This document shows, one piece after another, positions 55,490 to 64,000 of a stretch of DNA of 64,000 nucleotides (position 1 is the first letter of the stretch; the number at the start of each line of letters is the position of its first letter). Source of the DNA: Saccharum officinarum (taxonomy: Eukaryota > Streptophyta > Magnoliopsida > Poales > Poaceae); NCBI GenBank assembly GCA_020631735.1, contig CM036160.1:4076407-4140406 (forward strand), read 5' to 3'. The notes under the pieces were generated by a model. That model had not been told where the DNA came from. It worked only from the letters and a program-made list of their open reading frames with translations, and searched no databases. Both the position numbers and the translations under genes were made by a program.

Positions 55490-56344
55490 ATGGCAGGAGT
55501 CTGGGTTAGCAGCTACTACCTAAATACCGAGGGTTTTCCCAAAATCCTGTATGCCACCCTCCAAAGACTCGGTGTTCGGGAGCGTCCCGAGTATGAGGGC
55601 CGTGAGTACATGAAGCGTGGCACTGAGCGGTGTAAGGTCACCGTCTACATTGGCAAGAGTGAGGAGTTTCCCGACGTCACTGAAGCCTGGAATGTGACCA
55701 CAACCGGGTTTCGCTTCGGCGACACCTACCAAATTGCGGCCCGCAAAGCCTTGCGGCATCTCTGCCAGATCTATGAAGGGCCCATTGCTCGTACCCCCAT
55801 GCGGTTCTTTCCCCCTTGGGACAAGAATCGGCGGGTATGGAAGGCCCGCATGGAGGCTTTGCAAGGTCTAGACGTGCAAGAGGACAACCCGACCTTGGTG
55901 CACCTGACCACATATTTGCTTGCCTTGGATGAGCAGTACGACCAGCAGGCCTCAGAGCTGAGGGAGTGTCTCCGCCGAGCTGAGGAAGCCGAAATCTTCT
56001 CTAGAATGCTCGAAGTGCAGCTTGCTAAAGCCCATGCTAATGTAGCAGCTGCAGAGAGTCGAGAGACTGCCATGGCAGAAGCACTCAAGGTGGACGAAGA
56101 TCGACATGCCTAGGAGCTAGAGGACGCCTATCTCATCACTAGGGCCAAGCGTAGGACATTGGCCACGGAGAGGCAGGAACCCTTGATCCTGGAGGGAATC
56201 CCTGTCCATCCGCCAGAGAGGAGAACTGGTATTGCAGCACCTCCACCCACAGAAGCCTCGGAAGTAGAGTCATTGCCTCCCCTCAACCAGCCACCACCAC
56301 AAGAAGGAGCAGATCCACAACCTAGTGCAGCAGAAGAACCCTAG
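55490..56344 (+). CDS. Extra-ORF-like protein of the non-autonomous element (with in-frame TAG)
   Basis: Frame from ATG 55490 with a TAG at 56111-56113 and then open again in the same frame to the stop at 56342-56344, about 284 codons in total, the same length as the chromovirus extra ORF. Residues 1-130 look folded (EGREYMKRGTERCKVTVYIG, DTYQIAARKALRHLCQIYEG, TPMRFFPPWDKN). Residues 145-225 are a likely coiled coil rich in A, E, L and R. The tail is P/E-rich. The order (folded block ending in xRFFPx, then coiled coil) parallels 12809-13663, where the acidic P/E-rich block is N-terminal instead. The TAG follows GCC and precedes GAG, consistent with CAG to TAG. No known domain; not a capsid by eye. 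Confidence 0.65.
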
Positions 56345-57068
56345 GAGCCCAGGAATGAAGTCGTTTGGGCCGACGAAGTAGATTAGTTGTCCTAGGAGAG
56401 ATGTAACCGTCACTAGTAGTGCTTTTCATCGCTGTCCTCCAGTGTTGTAACCTTTCGGTTGTCTTTCATTCGTAGTTGTTAAGATCGTATGGTTGTAGGA
56501 TGCAAGTGATGTGTCGAGTACGAGAGAGTGAGTGCCTGTATGTTGCACCCTGACGACCGTTGGAATGAGTGTTTGCTTATCTGTTGTGTTGGTTATGTCA
56601 AGTTGCCTTTCGGCCGTGATAGACGTGCTTAGGGTTCTTGAGATGACCGAAAGCAGGCTGCAAGAGGAATAGTTTTTAGATACAATGGATCAGCCACGAT
56701 TGGATGACAGAGGATACTGTATCAACTAATTATGGATGTCCCAGTAGAACACTAGAATCCCCTTGATTTAAATCCGCCTTGGGATTTATTTTCCTTGTTC
56801 CTTGTTTTAAAAAGGAACCTTTGTTGCCTGAATTCCTTTGCGATCCTTTTTCTAATTTTGTGGTCTATGACCCCACTGCTTTTACTGTGAGTAAGTTGGT
56901 AATAGTTGCCTGGTTAATAGCTTATGGTGCCGTGACGGAACCGAGGGCCACCTGTGGATCGCGACCGTAGGGTTGTGCCGCTCGGCGCGCGCTGGTATCG
57001 AGGTTGTTGACCAAGCACTTTTACCAAGTTACACTGCAGTGCCGCTCTTGCGACAAACATTCTCCTTG

Positions 57069-57126
<58 letters not shown>

Positions 57127-58293
57127 CTTTGTGTTCTAACAGGAAATCCACAACGGGTTGATGGAGTAGTGCTCTCATGTTTGCGACTGAGATAGCGGGG
57201 TTTTGGAAGAAGCACGTATGTCCTAATCTCAGTCTATATGAAAGGCTGGTGCAAGTTGGATTCCAAAGGAAAAAGAAGAGAGAGAAGGGCAACAAGGAGA
57301 AGTTAGCCACTAGTGGTCTGAAGTAATTGGAACACCCGATTTGACATCGCCCCTGTGCCCGGTGACCGTGCTACACTTGTTGGGTCGCTGTCACTGCGTG
57401 TTCTGCGGACACTGTCGGGGGCGGGGCCCACGTGTGTCGTGCTCGCGTGGCCACGGCATGGCGCCGCACTCGCCTCGCCCCTTGCACTATACGCCCCTCT
57501 TTCCCAGGCACGCTTGTCGGCTCTCGATTCTCGCTCTCGTTCCTGTACTGGACCCTCCCTCTCTCTCTCGTTTCCCTTCTTGCTGGTGTGTCACTCGCAC
57601 GCCCCCTTGCCGAGCGAATCCCATCCCCTCCTTTCTCCTTTTTCCCCACTTAAAGCTCGCATGGGGAGCGCACCATGGTGATGTTCCCCACCTCGTGTCC
57701 CACTGGTGATCCCCCTCCACGCCACCTCCGTTTTCGGTGCGCTGCGCCACCACCTCCGTCCACCAGTCTATAAATGCCACCTTGTTTGCCTCTCCTCCAT
57801 CCCGCCTTCAGATCTGAAGTAGAGCTCATAGAATCGGTCCTCTCCATCTATGCTCAGGTGGGAGAAGCCCAGGAAGCAGTTGAGAAGGAAGTAGTTGGAG
57901 GCAGAGCTAGAGATCCAGCCGTTGCTCGTAGATCTAGGGTCGGTAGTCAGAGGTGATGGTGTAACTCAAGAATGAGGGATCTGGTTTCCATCGAAGGAGT
58001 TCAAGTTCACCTCAGATTAGTTAGGTTTTAGGGTTCGTGATGTTCGAGTTCTCGATCTCTTGTTTCTGGATCTGTTGGGCGTACGCCATGTTCTGGATAA
58101 TCGTTTTCCTTTTGCTCTTCCACTGTCCCCGTCTTCGGCGATTTCTAGAGAGGTTGTGAGTTGTATCAGTTTGTTCTTAGCCGTGATGCATGTAGATCCC
58201 CGAGTGTTGTAGTCATCGAAGCCGGGTAATCTCCTGTTGTAATCTCCGTTCTAAGAACCGAAATCGTGTTTCCCCTTTTCTGATTCTTGCCCT
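56345..58293 (+). mobile_element. Non-coding internal region with captured-looking DNA
   Basis: It holds a TAAA/TA microsatellite (57067-57126), a GC-rich stretch (57350-57770) and a promoter-like CAGTCTATAAATGCC (57764-57778). A C/T-rich leader-like sequence follows, then GT/TC-rich DNA resembling a plant 5' UTR and first intron. No RT or integrase. Possibly host gene promoter DNA picked up by the element, or a second internal promoter. Confidence 0.4.
57067..57126. repeat. TAAA and TA microsatellite
   Basis: (AAAT)n of about seven units runs into (TA)n of about eleven units. Confidence 0.9.
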
Positions 58294-58330
58294 GAATCTC
58301 GGGACGAGATTCTTTTTAAGGGGGGTTGGT
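58294..58330 (+). promoter_or_regulatory. Hairpin and polypurine tract
   Basis: GAATCTCG-GGA-CGAGATTC (58294-58312), an 8-bp stem with 3-nt centre, then TTTTTAAGGGGGGTTGGT up to the 3' LTR at 58331. Same layout as the chromovirus (7653-7689). Confidence 0.85.
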
Positions 58331-59449
58331 TGTAACACTTCTGGTGTTACGAGCCTGCTTAGCACCCTAATTAGGATCAAAAAGAATTAGTAAACAAATA
58401 ATGGCAGTTAATTGTTTACTTGGAAACATGTTCATGCGACCTTAATTAGTAAAATAGAACAATAGGTTGCTTGGATTGAAAAACAATCTGTATAACAAAA
58501 ATAAATCATAACTTGAGCCTTACGCTTAAGTAAAGTTTATGCGCGAGTTGTGTAGATGGGAGTGCAACTTTCTTGTTGGGAAATAAATATCGTCTTTTAG
58601 TGTTTTGCAAGCTCGGTAATCGAATTCGAAATCTAACCCCACCTAATTCGGGATCTCGTTCGGGGCGAGCAGAGAGGATGACAAGGTTAATTTGACAGCT
58701 AAATTCTATCAAAATTTCCTAAGCGCTAACAATATGTTTTCGAGTAGTTGGTTGCTCCTCACCGGGCTCTTGAGCTATGTGTAGGTCGTGGTGGTGTTGA
58801 AGATCGACTTGCTCTCGCATAATTGCTCTAACTTCGCTTGAGCGCGCTGTGGGCCGAGTGTTGCATTCTTTCGCGTGAACTGGAACTCTAGTGACGAACC
58901 CATCTCGGCATGACTTTACCATCCTCTCTAGCTATCCTTTGGTCTGTGTGTGCTCTTCTTGATAGCTGGTAGGTTGGTTCTTGGGACAGGCGAGTTGGTA
59001 TGGCCTCAATCGAGTCGGTGTGATTTTGGTGTGCGCTTTAATATTCGTGCGCGTCAACGCTCGTTGCGTTTGGCCGGTGTCCGTAGTTACTGTGCGTGCG
59101 CACCACGCCGTGGTGTCATGCTGTCTCTGCTGCCTGTCTGCCCTGCCTCTCTTTCACCCGCTAGCCGACGCCCTGTGTGTGCCTGGGAGCCCGACGGTTG
59201 ACTTGGCCACAGGACCGAAGTGATGCTCCCCTGCATCGTTTGTCCCGTTGGCCGGCATGGCGGGACCGCCCGAGCGTGGCCACACTTTTCTTAATCGCGT
59301 CTCATGGTACCTCCTCTGCTCCGCTGCCACCGGTCGCGTTCTGTCTGGGCGAGCCGTCCTTTTCCTGTGCCCCGTGACCCACTCCCTCCAGGACGCACTG
59401 CACCGAGGTTCTCGCGCCTTTATCGCTGCCTCGGCCGGGGCTGGCCGAG
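58331..59449 (+). repeat. 3' LTR of the non-autonomous element, interrupted
   Basis: It matches 50530-51647 and stops at '...ctggccgag' where the SIRE element begins. The remaining 3.1 kb of this LTR is expected after the SIRE element, outside the window. Confidence 0.88.
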
Positions 59450-60018
59450 TGAAAGCCCAAGTTTGGTTTTGGTAATTAATGACACCAAGTTGCTAATGTC
59501 ATGTGTTAAGTGTTTTGAGTTAGGCATAAGCAACACATGTGATGAAGGTGTATGTGGCAAGGAGTGGTGGCCACAAGATCACAAAGAGATGGTGCATGGA
59601 CATAAAATGATGATCATGGTGGAGATGCACATGATGATCAAGTGAAAGAGAAGGATCTAAGACCGGATATAGGATACATAGCCGACTATCAAGAGGGGCA
59701 ATCACGGTTAGCTCGGGAATCAAGTGCCACTAGATCAATGTCTTGAGCATATGCATTAGGATCTAGTAAAGAGCTAACATAACGCCTTGGAAAATGATTG
59801 TGAAATGCTAACACACATGCACATGGTGGTGTACACTTGGTGGTGTTAGCACGTTTGAGAAGGCGGTGGAGTTTGAGCAGTAGAGAGGGGTTTGGGTTCC
59901 TCTCTCCCTCCCGCCAAGCTTGCGAGGCGGGATTCGGCGCTTTTTGGAGAAGTGAAATGCTTATTTTCTACTGCGCCAAAAGTCGGAAAAGAAACAGAGG
60001 CGAACGGAGGTCACAGAG

Positions 60019-60545
60019 ATGACCGGACGCTGAACCGGACGCGGTCCTTGCATGACCGGACACGTCCGGTCAGTGTTCAGCGTCTGTGCGGTTTTCAGTT
60101 TGATGATCGGACGCGCAGCACGTCCGGTCACTGATGACCGGACGCGTCCGGTCATCCAGGGAGCTTACTGGACTCTAATCGGACGCTGGCACTATGGCGT
60201 CCGGTCAGTTCAACAGCGCGTCCGGTCAGTTCTCCTGAGCGAATCAGAGCGCGCGACCGGCGCGTCCGGTCCCTCACGTAACTGGAGCGTCCGGTCAGGC
60301 GTCCAGAAGGGTAGAGCGAAGCGGAGTAACGATCGGACGCGCGGCGCGTCTGGTCATGTGCGATCGGACGCGTCCGGTCTCAACGGGAGCATACTGGAAT
60401 GCGACCGGACGCGGGCGCTGTCGCGTCCGGTCAATCGGTTCAGCGCGTCCGGTCACGGCAACGGCTAGTTCTAACACGCACTGTTTCTTGCTGTCGTGTA
60501 GTGACCGAACGCGTCCGGTCACCCTGACCGGAGCGTCCGGTCAGT
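60019..60545. repeat. CGTCCGGTC motif array in the LTR
   Basis: Twelve exact CGTCCGGTC words and at least five forward ACCGGAC words within 530 bp. In three places they join into a palindrome of the form ACCGGACGCGTCCGGT or a one-base variant. It lies 50-570 bp upstream of the TATA box, in the enhancer position of U3. Confidence 0.85.
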
Positions 60546-60591
60546 GCGTTTTTCGCTGCGTCGTCTGTAACGGCTAGCTGCGTACCCCTTC

Positions 60592-60602
60592 GTTATAAAT
60601 AG
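60592..60602 (+). promoter_or_regulatory. LTR TATA box
   Basis: GTTATAAATAG in the LTR, right after the motif array, with a 'cacattttgagaactagaga' style leader downstream. Start site expected near 60630. Confidence 0.6.
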
Positions 60603-61476
60603 ACGTTGGCCGGGGTTTGAGGGTAACTCTTGCACATTTTGAGAACTAGAGACATACTTTGAGCTAGAGAACAACCCCTCCACTCATCTCTTTGCATAGT
60701 TGCACATCTTGAGTGAGATTGAGTGAGATTCAAGTGCATTGCTTGAGAGTTGCATTCTAGAGGCACTTGATCTTCGAGTTGCTGCGGATTTCTTGTTACT
60801 CTTCCGTGTTTCCCGACACGGTAGACGGCTTGGAGCAGCGGAGGTGATTGAGCTCACAATTGGAGATTGTTGGAGCCTTCACCAAGTGTTGTAAGGGGTT
60901 CTTGATCCTTCCCCGCGGGAGTTCGCAAATTGGATACTCTAGTGGAGCTCGTGGCTTGGAGGATCCCCATCTTGTGTGCGGTTGTGCGGCGCCCGCCGAG
61001 GGCTCGACTCTTGATAGTCGATTAGCTCGCGAACCGACAAGTGGGTGCATCGCCACAACGAGGAGTAGCTTGACGGGAAGCAAGTGAACCTCGGTAAAAA
61101 ATCTTGTGTCTTCTCTTTACCGAGGATTTCTCTTGTGGTTGATCATTGTGATTGATTCTTCGAGTGCTTTACTTCTCTACATCGTTGGTATAAGAATCAA
61201 GTCACTTGCTCTTTACTTTCTCGTACTACTTCTAGTGTAGCTTGTTTAGAGTAACTTTTATCACATAGGAGTAAGTAGCTTAGTGACCTAGCTTTGTTGG
61301 TGTGTATTAAAGATCATAGCCTTGCTTCACTAAGTTGTATAGGTGGCTTGCATAGTGTAGTTGAGCTAGTGCTAGAATTAGCTTAGCCATCTTTTATACT
61401 AACGTGGTTGTTTAGTGTAGCTTGTAGATTTTTGAATAGGCTATTCACCCCCCTCTAGCCATTCGGACCTTACAAG

Positions 61477-61489
61477 TGGTATCAGAGCC
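61477..61489 (+). promoter_or_regulatory. Primer binding site, tRNA-iMet type
   Basis: TGGTATCAGAGCC two bases after the LTR end: the exact plant initiator tRNA-Met primer word. Confidence 0.92.
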
Positions 61490-61534
61490 AAGGCACCGTT
61501 TATTTGAGGCTTAACAACCTACGGTGAAAAAGAA

Positions 61535-62788
61535 ATGGCTCAATTAAGCTTGCACATCAACAACACCAAGAAGGCACCTCACTTTGATGGCACAAATTAT
61601 GCATATTGGAAGGTTAAGATGACCGCACACCTAAAGTCAATCAATAGAGAAGTGTGGAAGGTCACCGAAATAAAATTTGAGGTTGCTAATCCGGAAGCAC
61701 CTACACCGGTGGAAGAGAAGAAGCTCCAATGCAATGACATTGCCATTAGTGCTCTTCATGAGGCATTAGATGACAAGACATTTGAGCAAGTGAAAAACAT
61801 AGAAGTTGCACATGATGCTTGGGCCAAGCTAGAAGAAACATTTGAGGGCACCGAAGGCACAAAGACCGCTAAAGCATATATCTTGCAAGAAAAATTTTCA
61901 AGCTTCAAGATGCAAGATGATGAGAGTGTTCCGGAGATGTTTCATAGATTGCAAGTCATTGTCAATGAGCTCAAGGCACTTGGTGAGGAGGTCAAGGACA
62001 ATCAATTCTCTATGAAGTTCTTGAGAAGCTTGCCCAAGAGATTTGATACATTGATCACCGTGCTAGTGAGGACTACATTGAAGGATTCAACTCCTCAACA
62101 AATATTTCAAGAGGTGATGACCGATGATTCATATAGAGAAGATGATGAGAAGGATGAGTTGGTCAAGAAGAAGAAGAAGGAAAATGAAAAGAAAGATGAT
62201 GAAAAGAAGAAGAGTGTGGCATTCAAAGCCACCACATCCAAGGGCAAGTCCAAGATTGAATCATCAAGTGATGAAGACTCAAGCTCTTGTGATAGTGATG
62301 ACATTGATGAGAAGATGGCTCTCTTTGTCAAGCAATTTGGCAAATTCATGAAGAAGAAGGGCTATCGTGCAAGGAGGAGGAAGAACTCATCTAAGAAGAA
62401 TGAGCATAACATGAGATGCTTTAGATGCCATAGCAAGGATCATCTTATTGCAAAGTATCCTTATGATAGTGATGATGAAGATGCTATCAAGAAGAAGAGG
62501 AAGAAGCAAAAGAAGAAGCAAGAAAAGAAGGAGAGCTCTCATAAAAGGAAGAATGATTCTCATGTTGCTACATGGGATAGTGATGATTCCTCAAGTGATG
62601 ATGATGACGACTACAAGAGCAAGAAGAAGGGACATGCTAGCATTGCCATCCAAAAGAAGGTCTCCCTCTTCGACACTTCATCATGCTTCATGGCTAAGGC
62701 CGCTAGGTATCATCCGATGATGAGAGTGATCATGATAATGCTAGTGATAGTGATAGTGATGAAGAGGAATTCACTAAAGATGAACTAA
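61535..62788 (+). CDS. gag: Copia gag, N-terminal part (ends after a frame break)
   Basis: Starts at the first ATG after the PBS in a clean context. The capsid-like region (residues 1-210) has FDGTNYAYWKVKMTAHL, AHDAWAKLEETFEG, LQEKFSSFKMQDDESVPEMFHRLQ, MKFLRSLPKRFDTL and the UBN2-family order. A very basic/acidic stretch follows (K/E/D runs, S/D repeats). The first zinc knuckle (CFRCHSKDHLIAKYPY) has lost its last Cys to Tyr. The frame moves out of register near 62700-62720 and ends at 62788 in a non-family tail; the family reading (SDSDEEEFTKDEL) continues in the frame of the next ORF. Confidence 0.85.
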   Translation: MAQLSLHINNTKKAPHFDGTNYAYWKVKMTAHLKSINREVWKVTEIKFEVANPEAPTPVEEKKLQCNDIAISALHEALDDKTFEQVKNIEVAHDAWAKLEETFEGTEGTKTAKAYILQEKFSSFKMQDDESVPEMFHRLQVIVNELKALGEEVKDNQFSMKFLRSLPKRFDTLITVLVRTTLKDSTPQQIFQEVMTDDSYREDDEKDELVKKKKKENEKKDDEKKKSVAFKATTSKGKSKIESSSDEDSSSCDSDDIDEKMALFVKQFGKFMKKKGYRARRRKNSSKKNEHNMRCFRCHSKDHLIAKYPYDSDDEDAIKKKRKKQKKKQEKKESSHKRKNDSHVATWDSDDSSSDDDDDYKSKKKGHASIAIQKKVSLFDTSSCFMAKAARYHPMMRVIMIMLVIVIVMKRNSLKMN

Positions 62789-62793
62789 TCACT

Positions 62794-63612
62794 ATGCTAG
62801 AAGATTGCACTCAACATTTTCAAGAATCTAGAAAGGAGTGCAAGGGCTTGCTTAAGGAAAAGAAAAACCTTATGCAAGAACTTGATGAGCTTAGGGCATC
62901 TTATGAGAGTCTAAAGGAAGACCATAAGAAGCTTCAAAAGTCTCACATTAAGCTAGAAGAAGCTCATTCCTCTCTAGTTGAAAAATATGAAAACATACCA
63001 ACTAATGTTGAGAAAGCTAAAACTTGCAACATAGGCATATCATGTGATATAATTGATGAAACTTTTCATAAGCCTATTATTGTTGCTCCTACTAACCCTT
63101 CATGTAGCTCATCTACATCATCCTCATCTAGTAGTGATGGTTTCACTTGTGACTCCACACTTATAGTTGAGAATGAAAATCTCAAGAAGGAGGTAAAAGA
63201 GCTCAATCACACATTAGCTAAGGCTTATGGTGGTGAGGACCGCTTGCTTATGTGCTTGGGTAGCCAAAGAGCTTCTCTCTACAAAGAGGGATTGGGCTAT
63301 AACCCCAAGAAAGGCAAGGCCGCTTTTGCTCCTCACAAGACTCGTTTTGTGAAGAACAATGGTAGCTATTGCAAAAGTTGCAAGCAAGTTGGTCACATAG
63401 AGCAACATTGCATGAACAAGAAATCCAATGCAAATGTATCCTCAATCAAGTTTAATTCTTTCTATATGCTTACCAAGGGTACAAATGGTGTTCATGCTAA
63501 GTTTATTGGTACACCATGGATGGGCTCAAAGAAGAAAGCCATTTGGGTACCAAAGAGCTTAGTCTCTAACCTTGGAGGACCCAAACAAGTTTGGGTACCT
63601 AAAAAGAATTGA
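62794..63612 (+). CDS. Copia gag, C-terminal part with coiled coil and zinc knuckle
   Basis: Continuation of gag in a different frame: a long coiled coil (residues 1-75: ECKGLLKEKKNLMQELDELR and following), a Ser run, a second heptad-like block, and an intact CCHC knuckle (CKSCKQVGHIEQHC). It ends with repeated IWVPK/VWVPKK words at 63612. The Met at 62794 is internal to the original gene. The protease-integrase frame starts after it. Confidence 0.8.
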   Translation: MLEDCTQHFQESRKECKGLLKEKKNLMQELDELRASYESLKEDHKKLQKSHIKLEEAHSSLVEKYENIPTNVEKAKTCNIGISCDIIDETFHKPIIVAPTNPSCSSSTSSSSSSDGFTCDSTLIVENENLKKEVKELNHTLAKAYGGEDRLLMCLGSQRASLYKEGLGYNPKKGKAAFAPHKTRFVKNNGSYCKSCKQVGHIEQHCMNKKSNANVSSIKFNSFYMLTKGTNGVHAKFIGTPWMGSKKKAIWVPKSLVSNLGGPKQVWVPKKN

Positions 63613-63625
63613 TCTTGTCTTGTAG

Positions 63626-64000
63626 GTCAATTACAAAGCCGGAGGAAGGCATTGGGTGCTTGATAGTGGGTGCACTCAACATATGACCGGAGACTCTTGT
63701 ATGTTCAATTCAATTGATACAAGTCAAAATGGTGGTTTTGATGCTATCACTTTTGGCAACAACAAGAAAGGCAAGGTCAAGGGGCTTGGTAAAATTGCTA
63801 TCTCAAATGACATGAGCATATCTAATGTGTTGCTAGTTGAGAGCTTAGATTTCAATCTTTTATCGGTGGCACAACTTTGTGATCTTGGCTTCAAGTGCAT
63901 ATTTGGTAGTGATGATGTTGAAGTCATAAGTGTTGATGGATCAAACTTGATATTCAAAGGATTTAGACATGGTAGCTTATACTTGGTTGACTTCAATGAT
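63626..64000 (+). CDS. pol: Copia pol start: aspartic protease and pre-integrase region (partial)
   Basis: An open frame to the window end, in a different frame from 62794-63612. It contains the copia protease active site WVLDSGCTQHMTG, then ITFGNNKKGKVKGLGKI, LLVESLDFNLLSVAQLCDLG and FRHGSLYLVDF, the usual sequence leading to the integrase zinc finger. The stop at 63612 and frame change just before it may be the gag-pol junction or a mutation. Confidence 0.85.

Larger units (their letters stand above)
50530..59449 (+). mobile_element. Non-autonomous chromovirus-related LTR element with 4.2-kb LTRs
   Basis: 5' LTR 50530-54752, PBS, 3.6-kb internal region, PPT, and a 3' LTR from 58331 that is cut at 59449 by a SIRE element and must continue beyond the window. 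No RT, RNase H or integrase motif occurs in any frame of the internal region. The PPT region (GAATCTCGGGACGAGATTC then TTTTTAAGGGGGG) matches that of the chromovirus at 4915-16594, tying it to the same lineage as a mobilised partner. The only long ORF (55490-56344) has the position of the chromovirus extra ORF. The compared LTR parts (1118 bp) differ by about 20-25 substitutions by eye, mostly C/T and G/A transitions, so it is older than the chromovirus copy. It interrupts the NB-ARC pseudogene. Confidence 0.85.
59450..61474 (+). repeat. 5' LTR of the SIRE-type element
   Basis: 2025 bp, TGAAAGCCCAAGTTTGG ... CATTCGGACCTTACA. Related to the solo LTR at 25792-27749. Confidence 0.88.
59450..64000 (+). 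mobile_element. SIRE-type Ty1/copia retrotransposon, 5' part
   Basis: 5' LTR 59450-61474, PBS, gag and the start of the protease-integrase frame; it runs off the window. The gag style (FDGTNYAYWKVKM, a UBN2/gag-polypeptide family), the long coiled-coil and lysine-rich gag, and about 2-kb LTRs fit the SIRE/Maximus lineage. It is inserted in the 3' LTR of the element at 50530. At least one frame break in gag suggests that this copy is defective. Confidence 0.88.

Noticed and set aside
57029..57310. Minus-strand frame with a Tyr-Ile / Leu-Phe-Ile-Tyr run that looks like a membrane segment
   Set aside because: The hydrophobic run is the TA/TAAA microsatellite.
1..64000. CRISPR arrays, operons, ribosome binding sites, tRNA or rRNA genes
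   Set aside because: Plant nuclear DNA; no regularly spaced repeats of CRISPR type. The tRNA-like words seen are retrotransposon primer binding sites only.

Overview
This window is nuclear DNA of a grass, most likely a panicoid or Andropogoneae relative of sorghum, sugarcane or Miscanthus. The reasons are the GC-rich 5' ends of the host genes, Stowaway, CACTA and hAT elements of grass type, Ty3/gypsy chromoviruses with PBS matching initiator tRNA-Met, SIRE-type Ty1/copia LTRs, and a grass-type NB-ARC gene relic. Most of the window is transposon sequence. Host genes are limited to an F-box family (one intact copy and two broken near-identical copies), one NB-ARC pseudogene and an unassigned gene fragment. 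I saw no tRNA, rRNA or CRISPR.

Layout. (1) 1-2300: intergenic DNA with small MITEs and a tandem repeat. (2) 2569-20703: F-box gene A. Exon 1 is 2569-3718 and a tiny exon 2 is 20663-20703. The 16.9-kb intron holds a four-layer nest: intron > small non-autonomous LTR element in an LTR-int-LTR-int-LTR array (4123-19953) > CACTA element (4752-17397, TSD TGC) > complete Ty3/gypsy chromovirus on the minus strand (4915-16594, TSD ATTGG). A solo LTR (20045-20418, TSD GTATG) lies beside the nest. (3) 20704-28690: gene A 3' flank, a candidate Helitron end, unclassified LTR-like DNA and a SIRE-type solo LTR (25792-27749, TSD CTCGT). (4) 28690-44439: a repeat cluster. A roughly 2.2-kb segment occurs three times, and a 6.1-kb unit occurs twice on either side of a 100-N assembly gap. 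Each 6.1-kb unit carries a CACTA element, a hAT-type MITE and an F-box pseudogene (B, C). (5) 44570-48990: F-box C 3' region with an internal duplication, a 969-bp fold-back element and a gene fragment. (6) 49149-50529: NB-ARC pseudogene with three in-frame stops, cut by a retrotransposon. (7) 50530-59449: a non-autonomous chromovirus-related element with 4.2-kb LTRs, no visible gag or pol, and one ORF of unknown function. (8) 59450-64000: the 5' part of a SIRE-type copia element inserted in the 3' LTR of the previous element; it runs off the window.

The most interesting signal is an uncharacterised extra ORF between the 5' LTR and gag. It is present in the intact chromovirus (12809-13663, minus) and, by eye, a distant relative is the only substantial ORF of the non-autonomous element (55490-56344), where it sits behind what looks like its own TATA promoter. 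Both elements also share a short hairpin next to the polypurine tract. This suggests a family of autonomous and non-autonomous elements sharing an accessory protein, possibly expressed separately from gag-pol. The similarity claim rests on reading the proteins and needs a profile search.
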